Positions 1 to 8,172 of a DNA stretch of 64,000 nucleotides are shown here, piece after piece; position 1 is the first letter of the stretch; each line of letters starts with the position of its first letter. The notes beneath the pieces are model-generated. The model was not told where the DNA came from. It ran no database searches and was given only the letters and a program-made list of their open reading frames with translations. The position numbers were made by a program, and so were the translations under genes. The stretch comes from Cellulomonas xylanilytica (lineage in GTDB: Bacteria > Actinomycetota > Actinomycetes > Actinomycetales > Cellulomonadaceae). The stretch spans positions 248,001-312,000 of the forward strand of contig NZ_BJUB01000003.1 in the NCBI RefSeq assembly GCF_007989805.1, read 5' to 3'.

Positions 1-233
1 CCGATCGCCACGACGCTGCCGACCACGAGCCCGACCAGCACGTTCATGCCGGTGGCCAGCGCCGCGGACCAGACGAGCGGCAGGACGAGCACGAGCTGCT
101 CGACGATCGCCGTCGGGCTCGGCAGCAGGTACGGCTTGATGCCCGCCCCCACGACGAACGCCTGCCACAGCAGCAGCGCGACGACGCCGAGCAGGACGGG
201 TGCGACCCAGCGGCGGACGGCGGCAGCGGTCAT
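1..233 (-). CDS. ABC transporter permease (partial, N-terminal part)
   Basis: Partial gene: the ATG is at 231-233 and the reading frame runs off the left edge of the window, so only about 77 residues are visible. The translation starts MTAAAVRRWVAPVLLGVV, continues with a hydrophobic first membrane helix, then YLLPSPTAIVEQL, the hallmark just before the permease core in nitrate/taurine/aminopyrimidine-type importers (SsuC/TauC/ThiX family). The ATG overlaps the TGA of the upstream ATPase as ATGA, so the two are translationally coupled. It is the second permease of the operon and probably pairs with the permease at 1021-1956. A substrate-binding protein gene is expected beyond the edge. Substrate unknown; context suggests a pyrimidine-like or amide compound. 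Confidence 0.85.
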   Translation of the reverse strand, partial: MTAAAVRRWVAPVLLGVVALLLWQAFVVGAGIKPYLLPSPTAIVEQLVLVLPLVWSAALATGMNVLVGLVVGSVVAI

Positions 234-1024
234 CGCAGGTCCACCCCTCTGGCCGTGACCGGTGTGCCGTGCAGCGCCTCGCGCACCGCGGTGACGGCCG
301 CGAAGAACGACGCGTCCTCGCGCAGCCCCTCGCCGCGCACGTCGCCGAGCGTGATCGGCACGACCGCGCTGATCCGGCCCGGCCGTGGCGACATCACGAC
401 CACGCGCTGCGACAGGAACACGGCCTCGGGGATCGAGTGCGTGACGAACACGACCGCCGCCCCGCTCTCGGCGCAGATCCGCACGAGCTCGGTCTGCATC
501 CGTTCGCGGGTCATCTCGTCGAGCGCCCCGAACGGCTCGTCCATGAGCAGCAGGCTGGGCCGCTCCGCGAGCGACCGGGCGATGGCGACGCGCTGCTGCA
601 TGCCGCCGGACAGCTGGTGCGGGAAGTGCCCGGCGAACTCGTCGAGCCCGACGAGCGACAGGAGCTCCTTCGCGCGCACCGCCCGCTCGCCCTTGCCCAC
701 GCCGTGCAGCTCGAGCGGCAGCTCGACGTTCGCGGTCACGGTCCGCCACGGCAGGAGGCCCGCCTGCTGGAACGCGATCCCGTAGTCCTGCGCCTCGCGG
801 GCCTGCTGCGGGGTCTTGCCGAACACCGTCAGCTCGCCGGTCGTCGGCGTGTCGAGGTCGGCGATGAGGCGCAGGAGCGTCGACTTGCCGCAACCCGACG
901 GGCCGATGAGCGACACGAACTCCCCGGCCGCGACGTGCAGGTCGATGCCCTCGAGGGCGCTGACCTCTCCGGAGCGCGACGAGAAGACCTTCCCGACGCC
1001 ACGGGCTTCCACGGCGTTCGTCAT
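230..1024 (-). CDS. ABC transporter ATP-binding protein, SsuB/TauB type
   Basis: 264-residue ATPase that powers the importer encoded by its neighbours, acting on the inner face of the membrane. Visible motifs in order: Walker A GPSGCGKST (about residues 42-50), Q-loop (GIAFQQAGLLPWRT), signature LSGGMQQR, Walker B LLMDEPFGALD and the H-loop FVTHSIPEA. The signature and the D-loop match the nitrate/sulfonate/taurine branch rather than sugar or peptide importers. The gene overlaps the permease before it and the permease after it by 4 bases each (ATGA), so all three are probably made in fixed ratio. Family assignment is secure; the transported compound is not shown by this subunit. Confidence 0.93.
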   Translation of the reverse strand: MTNAVEARGVGKVFSSRSGEVSALEGIDLHVAAGEFVSLIGPSGCGKSTLLRLIADLDTPTTGELTVFGKTPQQAREAQDYGIAFQQAGLLPWRTVTANVELPLELHGVGKGERAVRAKELLSLVGLDEFAGHFPHQLSGGMQQRVAIARSLAERPSLLLMDEPFGALDEMTRERMQTELVRICAESGAAVVFVTHSIPEAVFLSQRVVVMSPRPGRISAVVPITLGDVRGEGLREDASFFAAVTAVREALHGTPVTARGVDLR

Positions 1025-1956
1025 CTGACCTCCGCATAGCGGTAGCGGCCCAGGCCGAGCCCGAGCAGGGACACCAGGCCGGCGGCGAGCAGGCCGAGCA
1101 GCGCGGCCGCGGCGATCGCGGCCCAGGGCTTCGCCGGGTCACCGCTGGCGGACTGGGCGTAGCTGATGATCAGGCGCCCGATGCCGCCCTTCGTGCCGGT
1201 CGACACCTCGGCGACGATCGCGCCGACGACCGCCGTCGCGGCCCCCAGCCGCAGGGCCGGCAGCAGGTAGGGGACGCTCGCCGGCAGGCGCAGGGAGAGC
1301 ATCGTGCGGTTCCAGGTGGCGGCCTGCGCCCGGAACAGCTCGACCTGCGCGGCGGGCGGCGACTGGAACCCGCGCAGCGCACCGATGGTCACCGGGAAGA
1401 ACGCCAGGTAGCTCGCGATGAGCGCGACGGACATCCAGCGCTGCCACTCGAACGCGCCGATGTGGATCCGGCCACCCCAGCCGACCACCAGCGGGGCCAG
1501 CGCGATGAGCGGCACCGTCTGGCTGAGCACCACCCACGGCACCAGCGCGTGCTCGGCCAGCTGCCAGCGCTGCATGAGCGCGGCGAGCAGCAGCCCCCCG
1601 ACCGACCCGACCAGCCAGCCCGCGAGCGCGACCCGCAGCGTGAACCAGCAGGCGGACAGCATCGCGCCCAGCACGGTCGGCGAGCCGGTGGCCGACGTCT
1701 CCGGCTGGAGCACGCGCTCGACGATGTCCCACACGTGCGGCATCGCGAGGTCGTCGGTCCGGGGCAGGACGCTCGCCTCGCCGAGGTGCCCGCCCGCGTC
1801 GGGGACGACGACCTTGACCAGCTCCCAGAGGGCGGCCAGCAGGAGGACCGCCAGCACCCCGACGAGGATCCGTCGGCGCGCCGTCGACCGCTCGCGCGGG
1901 CGGACGGGCACCGGGGCGGTGCGCTCCGGCGCGAGCGTGGTGGCCAGGTCGGTCAT
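1021..1956 (-). CDS. ABC transporter permease, SsuC/TauC type
   Basis: 311-residue inner-membrane permease with a basic cytoplasmic N-terminus, a first helix near residues 32-50, then about five more hydrophobic segments. The conserved cytoplasmic EAA-like loop is seen as LFRAQAATWNRTMLSLRLPASVPYLLP (cut here: the core is ATWNRTMLSLRLPASVPYL). An insert of about 45 residues lies between helix 1 and helix 2. The chosen ATG at 1954-1956 overlaps the stop of the oxidoreductase gene by 4 bases, which rules out the longer open frame that continues upstream on the same strand. With the ATPase and the edge permease it forms a heterodimeric-permease importer. Substrate inferred only from the operon. 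Confidence 0.9.
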   Translation of the reverse strand: MTDLATTLAPERTAPVPVRPRERSTARRRILVGVLAVLLLAALWELVKVVVPDAGGHLGEASVLPRTDDLAMPHVWDIVERVLQPETSATGSPTVLGAMLSACWFTLRVALAGWLVGSVGGLLLAALMQRWQLAEHALVPWVVLSQTVPLIALAPLVVGWGGRIHIGAFEWQRWMSVALIASYLAFFPVTIGALRGFQSPPAAQVELFRAQAATWNRTMLSLRLPASVPYLLPALRLGAATAVVGAIVAEVSTGTKGGIGRLIISYAQSASGDPAKPWAAIAAAALLGLLAAGLVSLLGLGLGRYRYAEVR

Positions 1957-2969
1957 GCGGTGGCCACGACCGGGGTCGCCAGGGCGGGGATGACGTGCTC
2001 GCCGTAGACGCGCATCGTCTCCTCCTTGTTGTCGTGCTGGAGGTAGCCGGCGAACTGCGTGACGCCCAGGTCGCGCAGCGCCTCGAGCCGCTCGACGTGC
2101 TCCCGGGCGCTGCCGAGGATGCAGAACCGCTCGACGATCTCGTCGGGCACGAACGCGGCGTGGGTGTTCCCCGCGCGGCCGTGCTCGTTGTAGTCGTAGC
2201 CCTGCCGGCCGGCGATGTAGTCGGTGAGCGCCTTCGGCACGGACGAGTCGGCGCCGTACCGGGCCACGATGTCGGCGACGTGGTTGCCGACCATGCCCCC
2301 GAACCAGCGGCACTGCTCGCGCATGTGGTCGCGATCCTCGCCGACGTACATCGGCGCGGCGACGCAGAACTGCACCGCGTCCGGGTCCCGGCCCGCCTGC
2401 TCGGCGGCGTCCCTGACCACCTTGATCGTCCACGCCGCGATGTCCGGGTCGGCGAGCTGCAGGATGAACCCGTCGCCCACCTCGCCGGTGAGCTTCAGCG
2501 CGAGCGGCCCGTACGCGGCGACCCAGATGTCGAGCGCCGACCCGCGCGACCACGGGAAGTGCACCTTGGCACCGTTGACCTCGACTGCCCGGTCGTTGGC
2601 CAGCTCGCGGATGACGTGCACCGACTCGCGCAGCGTCGCCAGGTTCGACGGCTTCCCGTGCAGGGTCCGCACCGCCGAGTCGCCGCGGCCGATCCCGCAG
2701 ATCGTGCGGTTGCCGTACATCTCGTTGAGCGTGGCGAACAGGGACGCGATCACCGTCCAGTCCCGCGTCGACGGGTTGGTCACCATGGGCCCCACCATCA
2801 CCTTGCGGGTGGCCGCGAGGATCGCCGAGTAGATGACGAACGGCTCCTGCCACAGCAGGTGCGAGTCGAACGTCCACACGTGGCTGAACCCGTGCGTCTC
2901 GGCCAGACGCGCCAGCTCGACCGTGCGGGAGGCGGGCGGGTTCGTCTGCAGGACGACGCCGAAGTCCAT
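1953..2969 (-). CDS. F420-dependent LLM-class oxidoreductase (CPS_4043-like family)
   Basis: 338-residue TIM-barrel protein of the bacterial luciferase-like family. It begins MDFGVVLQTNPPASRTVELA and carries HVWTFDSHLLWQEPF, PMVTNPSTRDW and GIGRGDSAVRTL, which resemble the Mer-like F420 branch. As I recall, this subfamily is often found next to hydA and nitrilase genes, exactly the arrangement here. The start at 2967-2969 is preceded by a purine-rich GAAGGG site and lies 11 bases after hydA. F420 use is inferred from family; F420 genes lie about 5 kb away. A plausible role is reduction or oxidation of the ring substrate before or after dihydropyrimidinase; a flavin-dependent reaction, as in RutA, is the main alternative. 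Confidence 0.85.
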   Translation of the reverse strand: MDFGVVLQTNPPASRTVELARLAETHGFSHVWTFDSHLLWQEPFVIYSAILAATRKVMVGPMVTNPSTRDWTVIASLFATLNEMYGNRTICGIGRGDSAVRTLHGKPSNLATLRESVHVIRELANDRAVEVNGAKVHFPWSRGSALDIWVAAYGPLALKLTGEVGDGFILQLADPDIAAWTIKVVRDAAEQAGRDPDAVQFCVAAPMYVGEDRDHMREQCRWFGGMVGNHVADIVARYGADSSVPKALTDYIAGRQGYDYNEHGRAGNTHAAFVPDEIVERFCILGSAREHVERLEALRDLGVTQFAGYLQHDNKEETMRVYGEHVIPALATPVVATA

Positions 2970-2980
2970 GGGGTGCCCTT

Positions 2981-4399
2981 CTACAGGAGGTACTGGGACA
3001 GGCCGCGCGGCACGTACTTCCCGTGCCCGGCGCGTCCGCGGAAGCCGGTCTCGTCCACCACGACGGTCCCCCGCGACAGGACGACGTCGACGTGCCCGTC
3101 GATCTCGTACCCCTCCCACGCCGAGTGGTCCATGTTCATGTGGTGCGTCTTGCCCACGCCGATCGACGTGTGCCCGGCCGGGTCGTAGACCACGACGTCG
3201 GCGTCGGCCCCCGGCGCGATCACGCCCTTCGTCCCGTACAGCCCGAACATCCGCGCCGGGGTCGTCGAGGTGAGCTCCACCCACCGCTCCAGCGTGATCT
3301 GCCCGGTGACGACCCCCTGGTACATGAGGTCCATCCGGTGCTCGATCGAGCCGATCCCGTTCGGGATGGCCCGGAAGTCACCGACCCCCAGGTCCTTCTG
3401 GCCCTTCATGCAGAAGGGGCAGTGGTCGGTGGAGACCATCTGCAGGTCGTTGGTCCGCAGCGCCTGCCACATGTGCTCCTGGTGACCCTCGGCCCGGGAG
3501 CGCAGGGGTGTGGAGCACACCCACTTGGCGCCCTCGAAGCCTGGTGCTCCCAGCTGCTCCTCGAGGCTGAGGTACAGGTACTGCGGACACGTCTCGCCGA
3601 ACACGTTCTTGCCGTTGTCCCGCGCCCAGGCCAGCTGCGCGACGGCCTGCTTGGCGCTGACGTGCACCACGTACAGCGGCGCGTTGGTGACGTCGGCCAG
3701 CATGATCGCGCGGTGCGTGGCCTCCTCCTCGAGCTGCCAGGCCCGCGCGATGCCGTGGAAGTACGGGTCGGTCTTGCCCTGCGCGACGAGCTGGGCGGCG
3801 AGCACGTCGATCGCCGGCCCGTTCTCCGCGTGCATCATCGTGAGCAGCCCCAGGTCGGCGGCCTTCTGCATGGCCCGCAGGATCTGCGCGTCGTCGGAGT
3901 AGAAGACGCCCGGGTACGCCATGAAGAGCTTGTAGCTGGTCACTCCCTCGGCGACCAGGCCCTCCATCGCCTTGAGGGAGTCCTCGTCGACGCCCCCGAC
4001 GATCTGGTGGAAGCCGTAGTCGATCGCGCAGCTGCCGGCCGCCTTGTCGTGCCAGGCGCCGAGCCCGTCCATGACGCGCTCCCCCGTGCGCTGCACGGCG
4101 AAGTCGATGATCGTCGTGGTCCCGCCCCACGCCGCCGCGCGGGTGCCGGTCTCGAACGTGTCGGACGCGTTGGTGCCGCCGAACGGCAGCTCCATGTGGG
4201 TGTGCGCATCGATGCCGCCGGGGATGACGTACTTGCCGGTCGCGTCGATGACCTGGTCGACGCTCGCCGCCAGGTCGTGGCCCAGCAGCGTCGAGCCGGG
4301 GGCGAGCACCGCGGCGATGGTCTCGCCGTCGATCAGCACGTCGGCGGCCGTCCGCCCGGTCGCGCTGACCAGGGTGCCGCCGGTGATGAGGATCGTCAT
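2981..4399 (-). CDS. hydA: Dihydropyrimidinase / D-hydantoinase
   Basis: 472-residue cyclic amidohydrolase that opens dihydropyrimidine or hydantoin rings to N-carbamoyl amino acids in the cytoplasm. The binuclear metal site is visible: GGIDAHTHMELPFGG (first two histidines), SYKLFMAYPG with the lysine expected to be carboxylated, MMHAENG, the later VHVSAKQA histidine and STDHCPF with the catalytic aspartate. Length is the normal family length and no key residue is missing. It sits 13 bases after the amidohydrolase gene and 11 before the oxidoreductase, so it is in the middle of the operon. The true ring substrate (dihydrouracil, dihydrothymine, a hydantoin) cannot be told from sequence alone. 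Confidence 0.93.
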   Translation of the reverse strand: MTILITGGTLVSATGRTAADVLIDGETIAAVLAPGSTLLGHDLAASVDQVIDATGKYVIPGGIDAHTHMELPFGGTNASDTFETGTRAAAWGGTTTIIDFAVQRTGERVMDGLGAWHDKAAGSCAIDYGFHQIVGGVDEDSLKAMEGLVAEGVTSYKLFMAYPGVFYSDDAQILRAMQKAADLGLLTMMHAENGPAIDVLAAQLVAQGKTDPYFHGIARAWQLEEEATHRAIMLADVTNAPLYVVHVSAKQAVAQLAWARDNGKNVFGETCPQYLYLSLEEQLGAPGFEGAKWVCSTPLRSRAEGHQEHMWQALRTNDLQMVSTDHCPFCMKGQKDLGVGDFRAIPNGIGSIEHRMDLMYQGVVTGQITLERWVELTSTTPARMFGLYGTKGVIAPGADADVVVYDPAGHTSIGVGKTHHMNMDHSAWEGYEIDGHVDVVLSRGTVVVDETGFRGRAGHGKYVPRGLSQYLL

Positions 4400-4412
4400 G
4401 GTCTCCTCCGGC

Positions 4413-5261
4413 TCAGGGCGCCACGATGGGGCCGTAGGCGTCCGGTCGGCGGTCCCGGAAGAACTGCCACCGCTCCCGCACCACGCGGATCTGGTCGAGG
4501 TCCAGGTCCCGGACGATGAGCTGGTTCTCGCTCGACGAGCCGACCTCGCCGACGTAGTTGCCGTCCGGGCCCACCGCGTACGACGAGCCGTAGAAGTTGA
4601 CGGCCTGGTCGCCGTACTCGTTGTCCTCGAGCCCCACCCGGTTGTTCGCGACGACGAAGTAGCCGTTGGCCACCGCGGCGGCCGGCTGCTCGATCTCCCA
4701 CAGCTTGTTCGAGATCCCCGGGGCCGTGGCGTTCGGGTTGAACACGATCTGCGCCCCGTTGAGCGCCAGCACGCGCCAGCCCTCCGGGAAGTGCCGGTCG
4801 TAGCAGATGTTGACGCCGATCGTCCCGACCGCGGTCTCGAACACGGGATACCCGAGGTTCCCGGGCCGGAAGTAGAACTTCTCCCAGAACTTCGGCAGGT
4901 TCGGGATGTGGTGCTTGCGGTACTTGCCGAGATAGCTGCCGTCCGCGTCGATCACCGCCGCCGTGTTGTAGAGCACGCCCGGCTGCTCCTCCTCGTACAC
5001 AGGGAGCACCATGACGATGCCGAGCTCCTTGGCCAGCGCCGCGAACCGCTCCGTCGTCGGCCCGGGAACCGACTCCGCGTAGTCGTAGTAGGCGGTGTCC
5101 TGCGTGATCCCGAAGTACGGGCCGTAGAAGAGCTCCTGGAACGCGATGATCTGGGCGCCCTGCGAGGCGGCCTCCCGGGTCCAGGCCTCGTGGAGCGCGA
5201 TCATCGACTCCTTGTCGCCCGTCCAGGTGGCCTGGGTGAACGCGACGCGTACGACGGTCAT
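4413..5261 (-). CDS. Nitrilase-superfamily amidohydrolase, probable N-carbamoyl-beta-alanine amidohydrolase
   Basis: 282-residue carbon-nitrogen hydrolase. The catalytic Glu-Lys-Cys triad is complete: AFQELFYGPYF (Glu), YRKHHIPN (Lys) and GVNICYDRHFPEG (Cys). The FYFRPGNLGYPVF and RHFPEG segments are typical of beta-ureidopropionase and N-carbamoylputrescine amidase relatives. Being first in an operon with dihydropyrimidinase makes release of ammonia and CO2 from an N-carbamoyl amino acid the likely job, the third step of reductive pyrimidine breakdown. The ATG at 5259-5261 has a strong GGAGGAGC ribosome site about 4 bases upstream. An N-carbamoyl-D-amino-acid hydrolase role is the alternative. 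Confidence 0.88.
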   Translation of the reverse strand: MTVVRVAFTQATWTGDKESMIALHEAWTREAASQGAQIIAFQELFYGPYFGITQDTAYYDYAESVPGPTTERFAALAKELGIVMVLPVYEEEQPGVLYNTAAVIDADGSYLGKYRKHHIPNLPKFWEKFYFRPGNLGYPVFETAVGTIGVNICYDRHFPEGWRVLALNGAQIVFNPNATAPGISNKLWEIEQPAAAVANGYFVVANNRVGLEDNEYGDQAVNFYGSSYAVGPDGNYVGEVGSSSENQLIVRDLDLDQIRVVRERWQFFRDRRPDAYGPIVAP

Positions 5262-5362
5262 AGGGCTCCTCCGTTCGTCTTGTCTCGACCGGCCTCGGAG
5301 CCCTACGCGGCGCCTGAGTGCCCGTTCTTGGCACCGTAGCCTGGAATGTGACTGTCCGGGTT

Positions 5363-5427
5363 GAACATTTCTGCGCTGTTACTGACGGGTACCCGGTCGC
5401 GAACATCGGCGACTCCCACGTAAACAT
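5363..5427. promoter_or_regulatory. AACAT direct repeats, candidate MocR operator
   Basis: In the 224-base divergent region between the amidohydrolase operon and the MocR gene, the word AACAT occurs three times in the same orientation: 5364-5368 (in TTGAACATTTC), 5402-5406 (GCGAACATCGG) and 5423-5427 (GTAAACATCTG). The last two are 21 bases apart, about two helical turns, and the first two are 38 apart. An inverted partner AATGT lies at 5345-5349. MocR-type regulators such as PdxR and GabR are known to bind spaced direct repeats in divergent promoters, so this is a reasonable operator candidate. No binding is shown. Confidence 0.4.
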
Positions 5428-5485
5428 CTGAGCCGTCTTCCCGGCGCCCTCCGTCGGCCTCGTTGCGACGGGCATCCTGAGCCGC

Positions 5486-6868
5486 ATGGACCTCGCCTCC
5501 CACGTGGACGACCGCAGCCCGCGCGGCATCGCGGCGACCGTGGCACGCCTCGTCCGCGGCGGTGACCTGCGACCGGGCGACCGTCTGCCGACCGTCCGGC
5601 ACCTCGCCGCCGACCTCGGCGTCAGTCCCGCGACCGTCAGCGGCGCGTGGCAGGCGCTCTCGGCGGTCGGCATCGTCATCTCGCGCGGCCGCGCCGGGAC
5701 CGTCGTGCTCCCGCCCCCCGCCAGCTGGCTGCCGCCGCGCTACCGCGACCTCGCCGGCGGTGCGCCCGCCCGCCTCGACCTCTCGACCGGCACCCCCGAC
5801 CCCGACCTGCTGCCCCTGATCGGTCCCGCCCTGTCGCGCGTCGCCCTGCAACGCCCCGCGGCCGACGCCGGCGCCTACGTCACCTCCCCCGTCGTGCCCG
5901 CGCTCGAGCTGCTGCTCCGGGACTCGTGGCCGTTCGCGCCGCAGCGCATCACCGTGGTCGACGGCGCGCTCGACGCCATCAGCCGCACCCTCGAGCGCGT
6001 CGCGGGCTACGGGTCCCGGGTCGCCGTCGAGGACCCCGGCTTCCCGCCCCTGTTCGACCTGCTCGACCAGCTCGGGCTCGAACGGGTCCCCGTGACCCTC
6101 GACCGCCACGGCATGCGCCCCGACGCGCTCGACCGGGCCCTCGACGCCGACGCGCGCGTCGTCGTCCTGCAGCCCCGCGCCCACAACCCGACCGGCGTCA
6201 GCATGACGTCCACCCGCGCGCGCGAGCTCGCCGCCGTGCTGCGCCGGCACGACGCCCTCGTCGTCGAGGACGACCACTCCGGTGAGATCGCCTCCGCCCG
6301 CGACGTCAGCCTGGGTTCGCTCCTGCCCGACCGGGTCGTGCACGTGCGGTCCTACTCCAAGTCCCACGGCCCCGACCTGCGCATCGCCGCCGTCGGCGGA
6401 CCCGCCTCGGTGCTCGACGGTCTCGTCGCGCGCCGCATGCTCGGCCCCGGCTGGACCAGCCGCCTGCTGCAGCACGTGCTCGTCGACCTCCTCACCGACA
6501 CCACCGCCATCGAGGCCGTCGCCCACGCCCGCCGCGTCTACTTCGCCCGCCGCCGCGCCCTCCGTGACACGCTCGCCGGCCACGGCATCACCATCGACCC
6601 CGGTGACGGCATCAACGTCTGGCTCCCGGTGAACGACGAGCGCACCGCCCTGCTGCGGCTCGAGGCGGCCGGCATCCGCGTCGCCCCCGGCTCACCGTTC
6701 TCCGCGGACGACGGCGCGCCGCCCGGCAGCGACGCGAGCTCCCTGACCGACGCCGCGCACGGGGCGCTGGGGTCGCCGACGGGCCAGCACGTCCGCGTGA
6801 CGGTCGGCCACGTCGGCGCCGACGTCGAGGAGGTCGGCCGGGCGCTCGCGCTCGCGGCGGCACCGTGA
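5486..6868 (+). CDS. MocR-type regulator (GntR winged helix fused to aminotransferase fold)
   Basis: 460-residue protein. Residues 1-75 form a GntR winged helix (LRPGDRLPTVRHLAADLGV, then SPATVSGAWQAL). The rest is an aminotransferase class I fold with the PLP-contact features of MocR/PdxR proteins: PRAHNPTG, VEDDHSGEI and the PLP lysine in VRSYSKSHGPDLR. Such proteins sense an amino compound through PLP and act as repressor or activator, usually of the divergent gene. Here the divergent neighbour is the amidohydrolase operon, whose expected products are beta-amino acids, a sensible effector for a PLP sensor (inference). The ATG at 5486 is kept because the helix-turn-helix begins right after it, although the ribosome site is weak. 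Confidence 0.9.
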   Translation: MDLASHVDDRSPRGIAATVARLVRGGDLRPGDRLPTVRHLAADLGVSPATVSGAWQALSAVGIVISRGRAGTVVLPPPASWLPPRYRDLAGGAPARLDLSTGTPDPDLLPLIGPALSRVALQRPAADAGAYVTSPVVPALELLLRDSWPFAPQRITVVDGALDAISRTLERVAGYGSRVAVEDPGFPPLFDLLDQLGLERVPVTLDRHGMRPDALDRALDADARVVVLQPRAHNPTGVSMTSTRARELAAVLRRHDALVVEDDHSGEIASARDVSLGSLLPDRVVHVRSYSKSHGPDLRIAAVGGPASVLDGLVARRMLGPGWTSRLLQHVLVDLLTDTTAIEAVAHARRVYFARRRALRDTLAGHGITIDPGDGINVWLPVNDERTALLRLEAAGIRVAPGSPFSADDGAPPGSDASSLTDAAHGALGSPTGQHVRVTVGHVGADVEEVGRALALAAAP

Positions 6869-7188
6869 GCCGCTGTCCGCACCGACGTGAGCGTGATCCG
6901 GGACCTCCCCGAGCCCCGGATCACCGCTCGCGCCGTTCCTCGAACAGGTGTTCGATGCTACGCCCGCCGGATAGGGACGGCAAGGGATCCGCGCGAGCCG
7001 ATCGTGCTCCGCTTGCCGACCCACCACCCCCCGGGCCTACGCTGTGCCCGGAACCCGTCCAGCTGTGGCCGGGTCGCGCCGCCCGGACGTGGGCGGTCCT
7101 CCGGAGGTGCGACGTGCACCCCACCCCCCCGCGCTGAGCGACGTGCTCGCGCGCCCTCACGACGACGACCCCCGGAGCCCTCATCCCG
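6869..7188. other. Gene-free region upstream of the F420-precursor importer
   Basis: A 320-base stretch with no convincing gene; open frames here are short and rich in Pro/Arg like noncoding GC-rich DNA. It contains an exact SOS-box palindrome at 6940-6955 (listed separately). A possible promoter for the importer genes is TTGCCG at 7013-7018 and TACGCT at 7038-7043 with 19 bases between them, leaving a leader of about 140 bases before the ATG at 7189. The leader shows no riboswitch I can recognise. Confidence 0.5.
6940..6955. promoter_or_regulatory. LexA (SOS) box, exact match to actinobacterial consensus
   Basis: The 16-base sequence TCGAACAGGTGTTCGA has perfect 7-base arms and matches the known actinobacterial/Bacillus-type LexA consensus CGAACNNNNGTTCG with the flanking T and A. 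It lies 72 bases after the MocR gene and 233 bases before the importer lipoprotein gene. It is not at a usual distance from any annotated start, so its target is unclear: a long leader for the importer operon, a small RNA or a peptide. It is symmetric, so either direction is possible. Confidence 0.7.
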
Positions 7189-8172
7189 ATGCCCAGGACC
7201 CGTCCGTACCTCCTGACCGCCGTCGCCGCCCTGACGCTCGTGGCGTGCTCGCCCCAGAGCTCCCCCGAGGCGGCGCCGGCCGAGACGACGAGCGCCACGT
7301 TCGCCCCGGTCACCGTCGACAACTGCGGCACGGAGGTCGAGGTCACCGCTCCGCCGACGAAGGTCGTGACCATCAAGTCCACCGCCACGGAGATGCTCCT
7401 GGCGCTGGGCCTGCAGGACGCCATGATCGGCACGGCGTTCGCGGACGGACCGGTGCCGGAGCAGTACGAGGCCGCCTCCGCCCAGATCCCGGTCGTCTCG
7501 GAGAAGGTCCCCGGCCAGGAGGCGCTGCTCGGCCTGGCGCCGGACTTCGTGTACGCCGGCTGGGAGTCCAACTTCTCGGCGGACGGCGCGGGCGACCGGG
7601 CCGTGCTCCACGACCTCGGGATCACGACGTACGTGTCCCCCGCGGCGTGCAAGGAGGCGGGCTACATGCCGGACCCGCTGACGTTCGACGAGGTCGCGGA
7701 CGAGATCCGGGAGGTCGCGGCGATCTTTGGCGTGCCGGAGCGGGCCGAGGAGCTGGTCGCGGAGCAGCAGGCCACGCTGGCAGCCGTGCAGCAGCCGGCC
7801 GACGAGACGACCGCGCTCTGGTACAGCTCGGGCACGGACAGCCCGTACGTCGGCGCAGGCATCGGCGCGCCGCAGATGATCATGGACGCGGCAGGGCTGA
7901 CCAACATCTTCGCGGACGTGCACGACAGCTGGACCTCGACCGGCTGGGAGCAGGTCGTGGCCGCGGACCCGGACGTCATCGTGCTCGTCGACGCCGCCTG
8001 GAACACCGCCGAGAAGAAGATCGGTCTGCTCGAGTCGAACCCGGCGACGAGCCAGCTGACCGCGGTGCAGGAGAAGCGGTACCTCGTCGTACCGTTCGCC
8101 GCGGGCGAGGCCGGGGTCCGCAACGCCGACGCGGTCGCCTCCCTCAGCGACCAGCTCGCCGAGCTGGGGTGA
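7189..8172 (+). CDS. ABC importer substrate-binding lipoprotein, proposed F420-precursor binding
   Basis: 327-residue periplasmic-binding-protein-type lipoprotein of the FepB/BtuF fold. The signal peptide ends in a lipobox LVAC with the lipid-bearing cysteine at residue 20, followed by a Ser/Pro/Ala-rich linker. The mature part shows the two-lobe pattern of the metal-chelate/vitamin B12 class (VVTIKSTATEMLLALGL, then VPVVSEK-like and WEQVVAADPDVIVLVDA). It is the first gene of a cassette directly coupled to cofD, matching an actinobacterial cassette that, as I recall, family databases propose as an importer of F420-0 or a related deazaflavin. Siderophore or cobalamin binding would be the default reading without this context. 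Confidence 0.82.
   Translation: MPRTRPYLLTAVAALTLVACSPQSSPEAAPAETTSATFAPVTVDNCGTEVEVTAPPTKVVTIKSTATEMLLALGLQDAMIGTAFADGPVPEQYEAASAQIPVVSEKVPGQEALLGLAPDFVYAGWESNFSADGAGDRAVLHDLGITTYVSPAACKEAGYMPDPLTFDEVADEIREVAAIFGVPERAEELVAEQQATLAAVQQPADETTALWYSSGTDSPYVGAGIGAPQMIMDAAGLTNIFADVHDSWTSTGWEQVVAADPDVIVLVDAAWNTAEKKIGLLESNPATSQLTAVQEKRYLVVPFAAGEAGVRNADAVASLSDQLAELG

Noticed and set aside
1021..2877. Long open frame on the minus strand extending the permease far upstream
   Set aside because: The part above 1956 is an Arg/Pro/Gly-rich shadow of the oxidoreductase gene; the ATG at 1956 overlaps that gene's stop and fits the family N-terminus.
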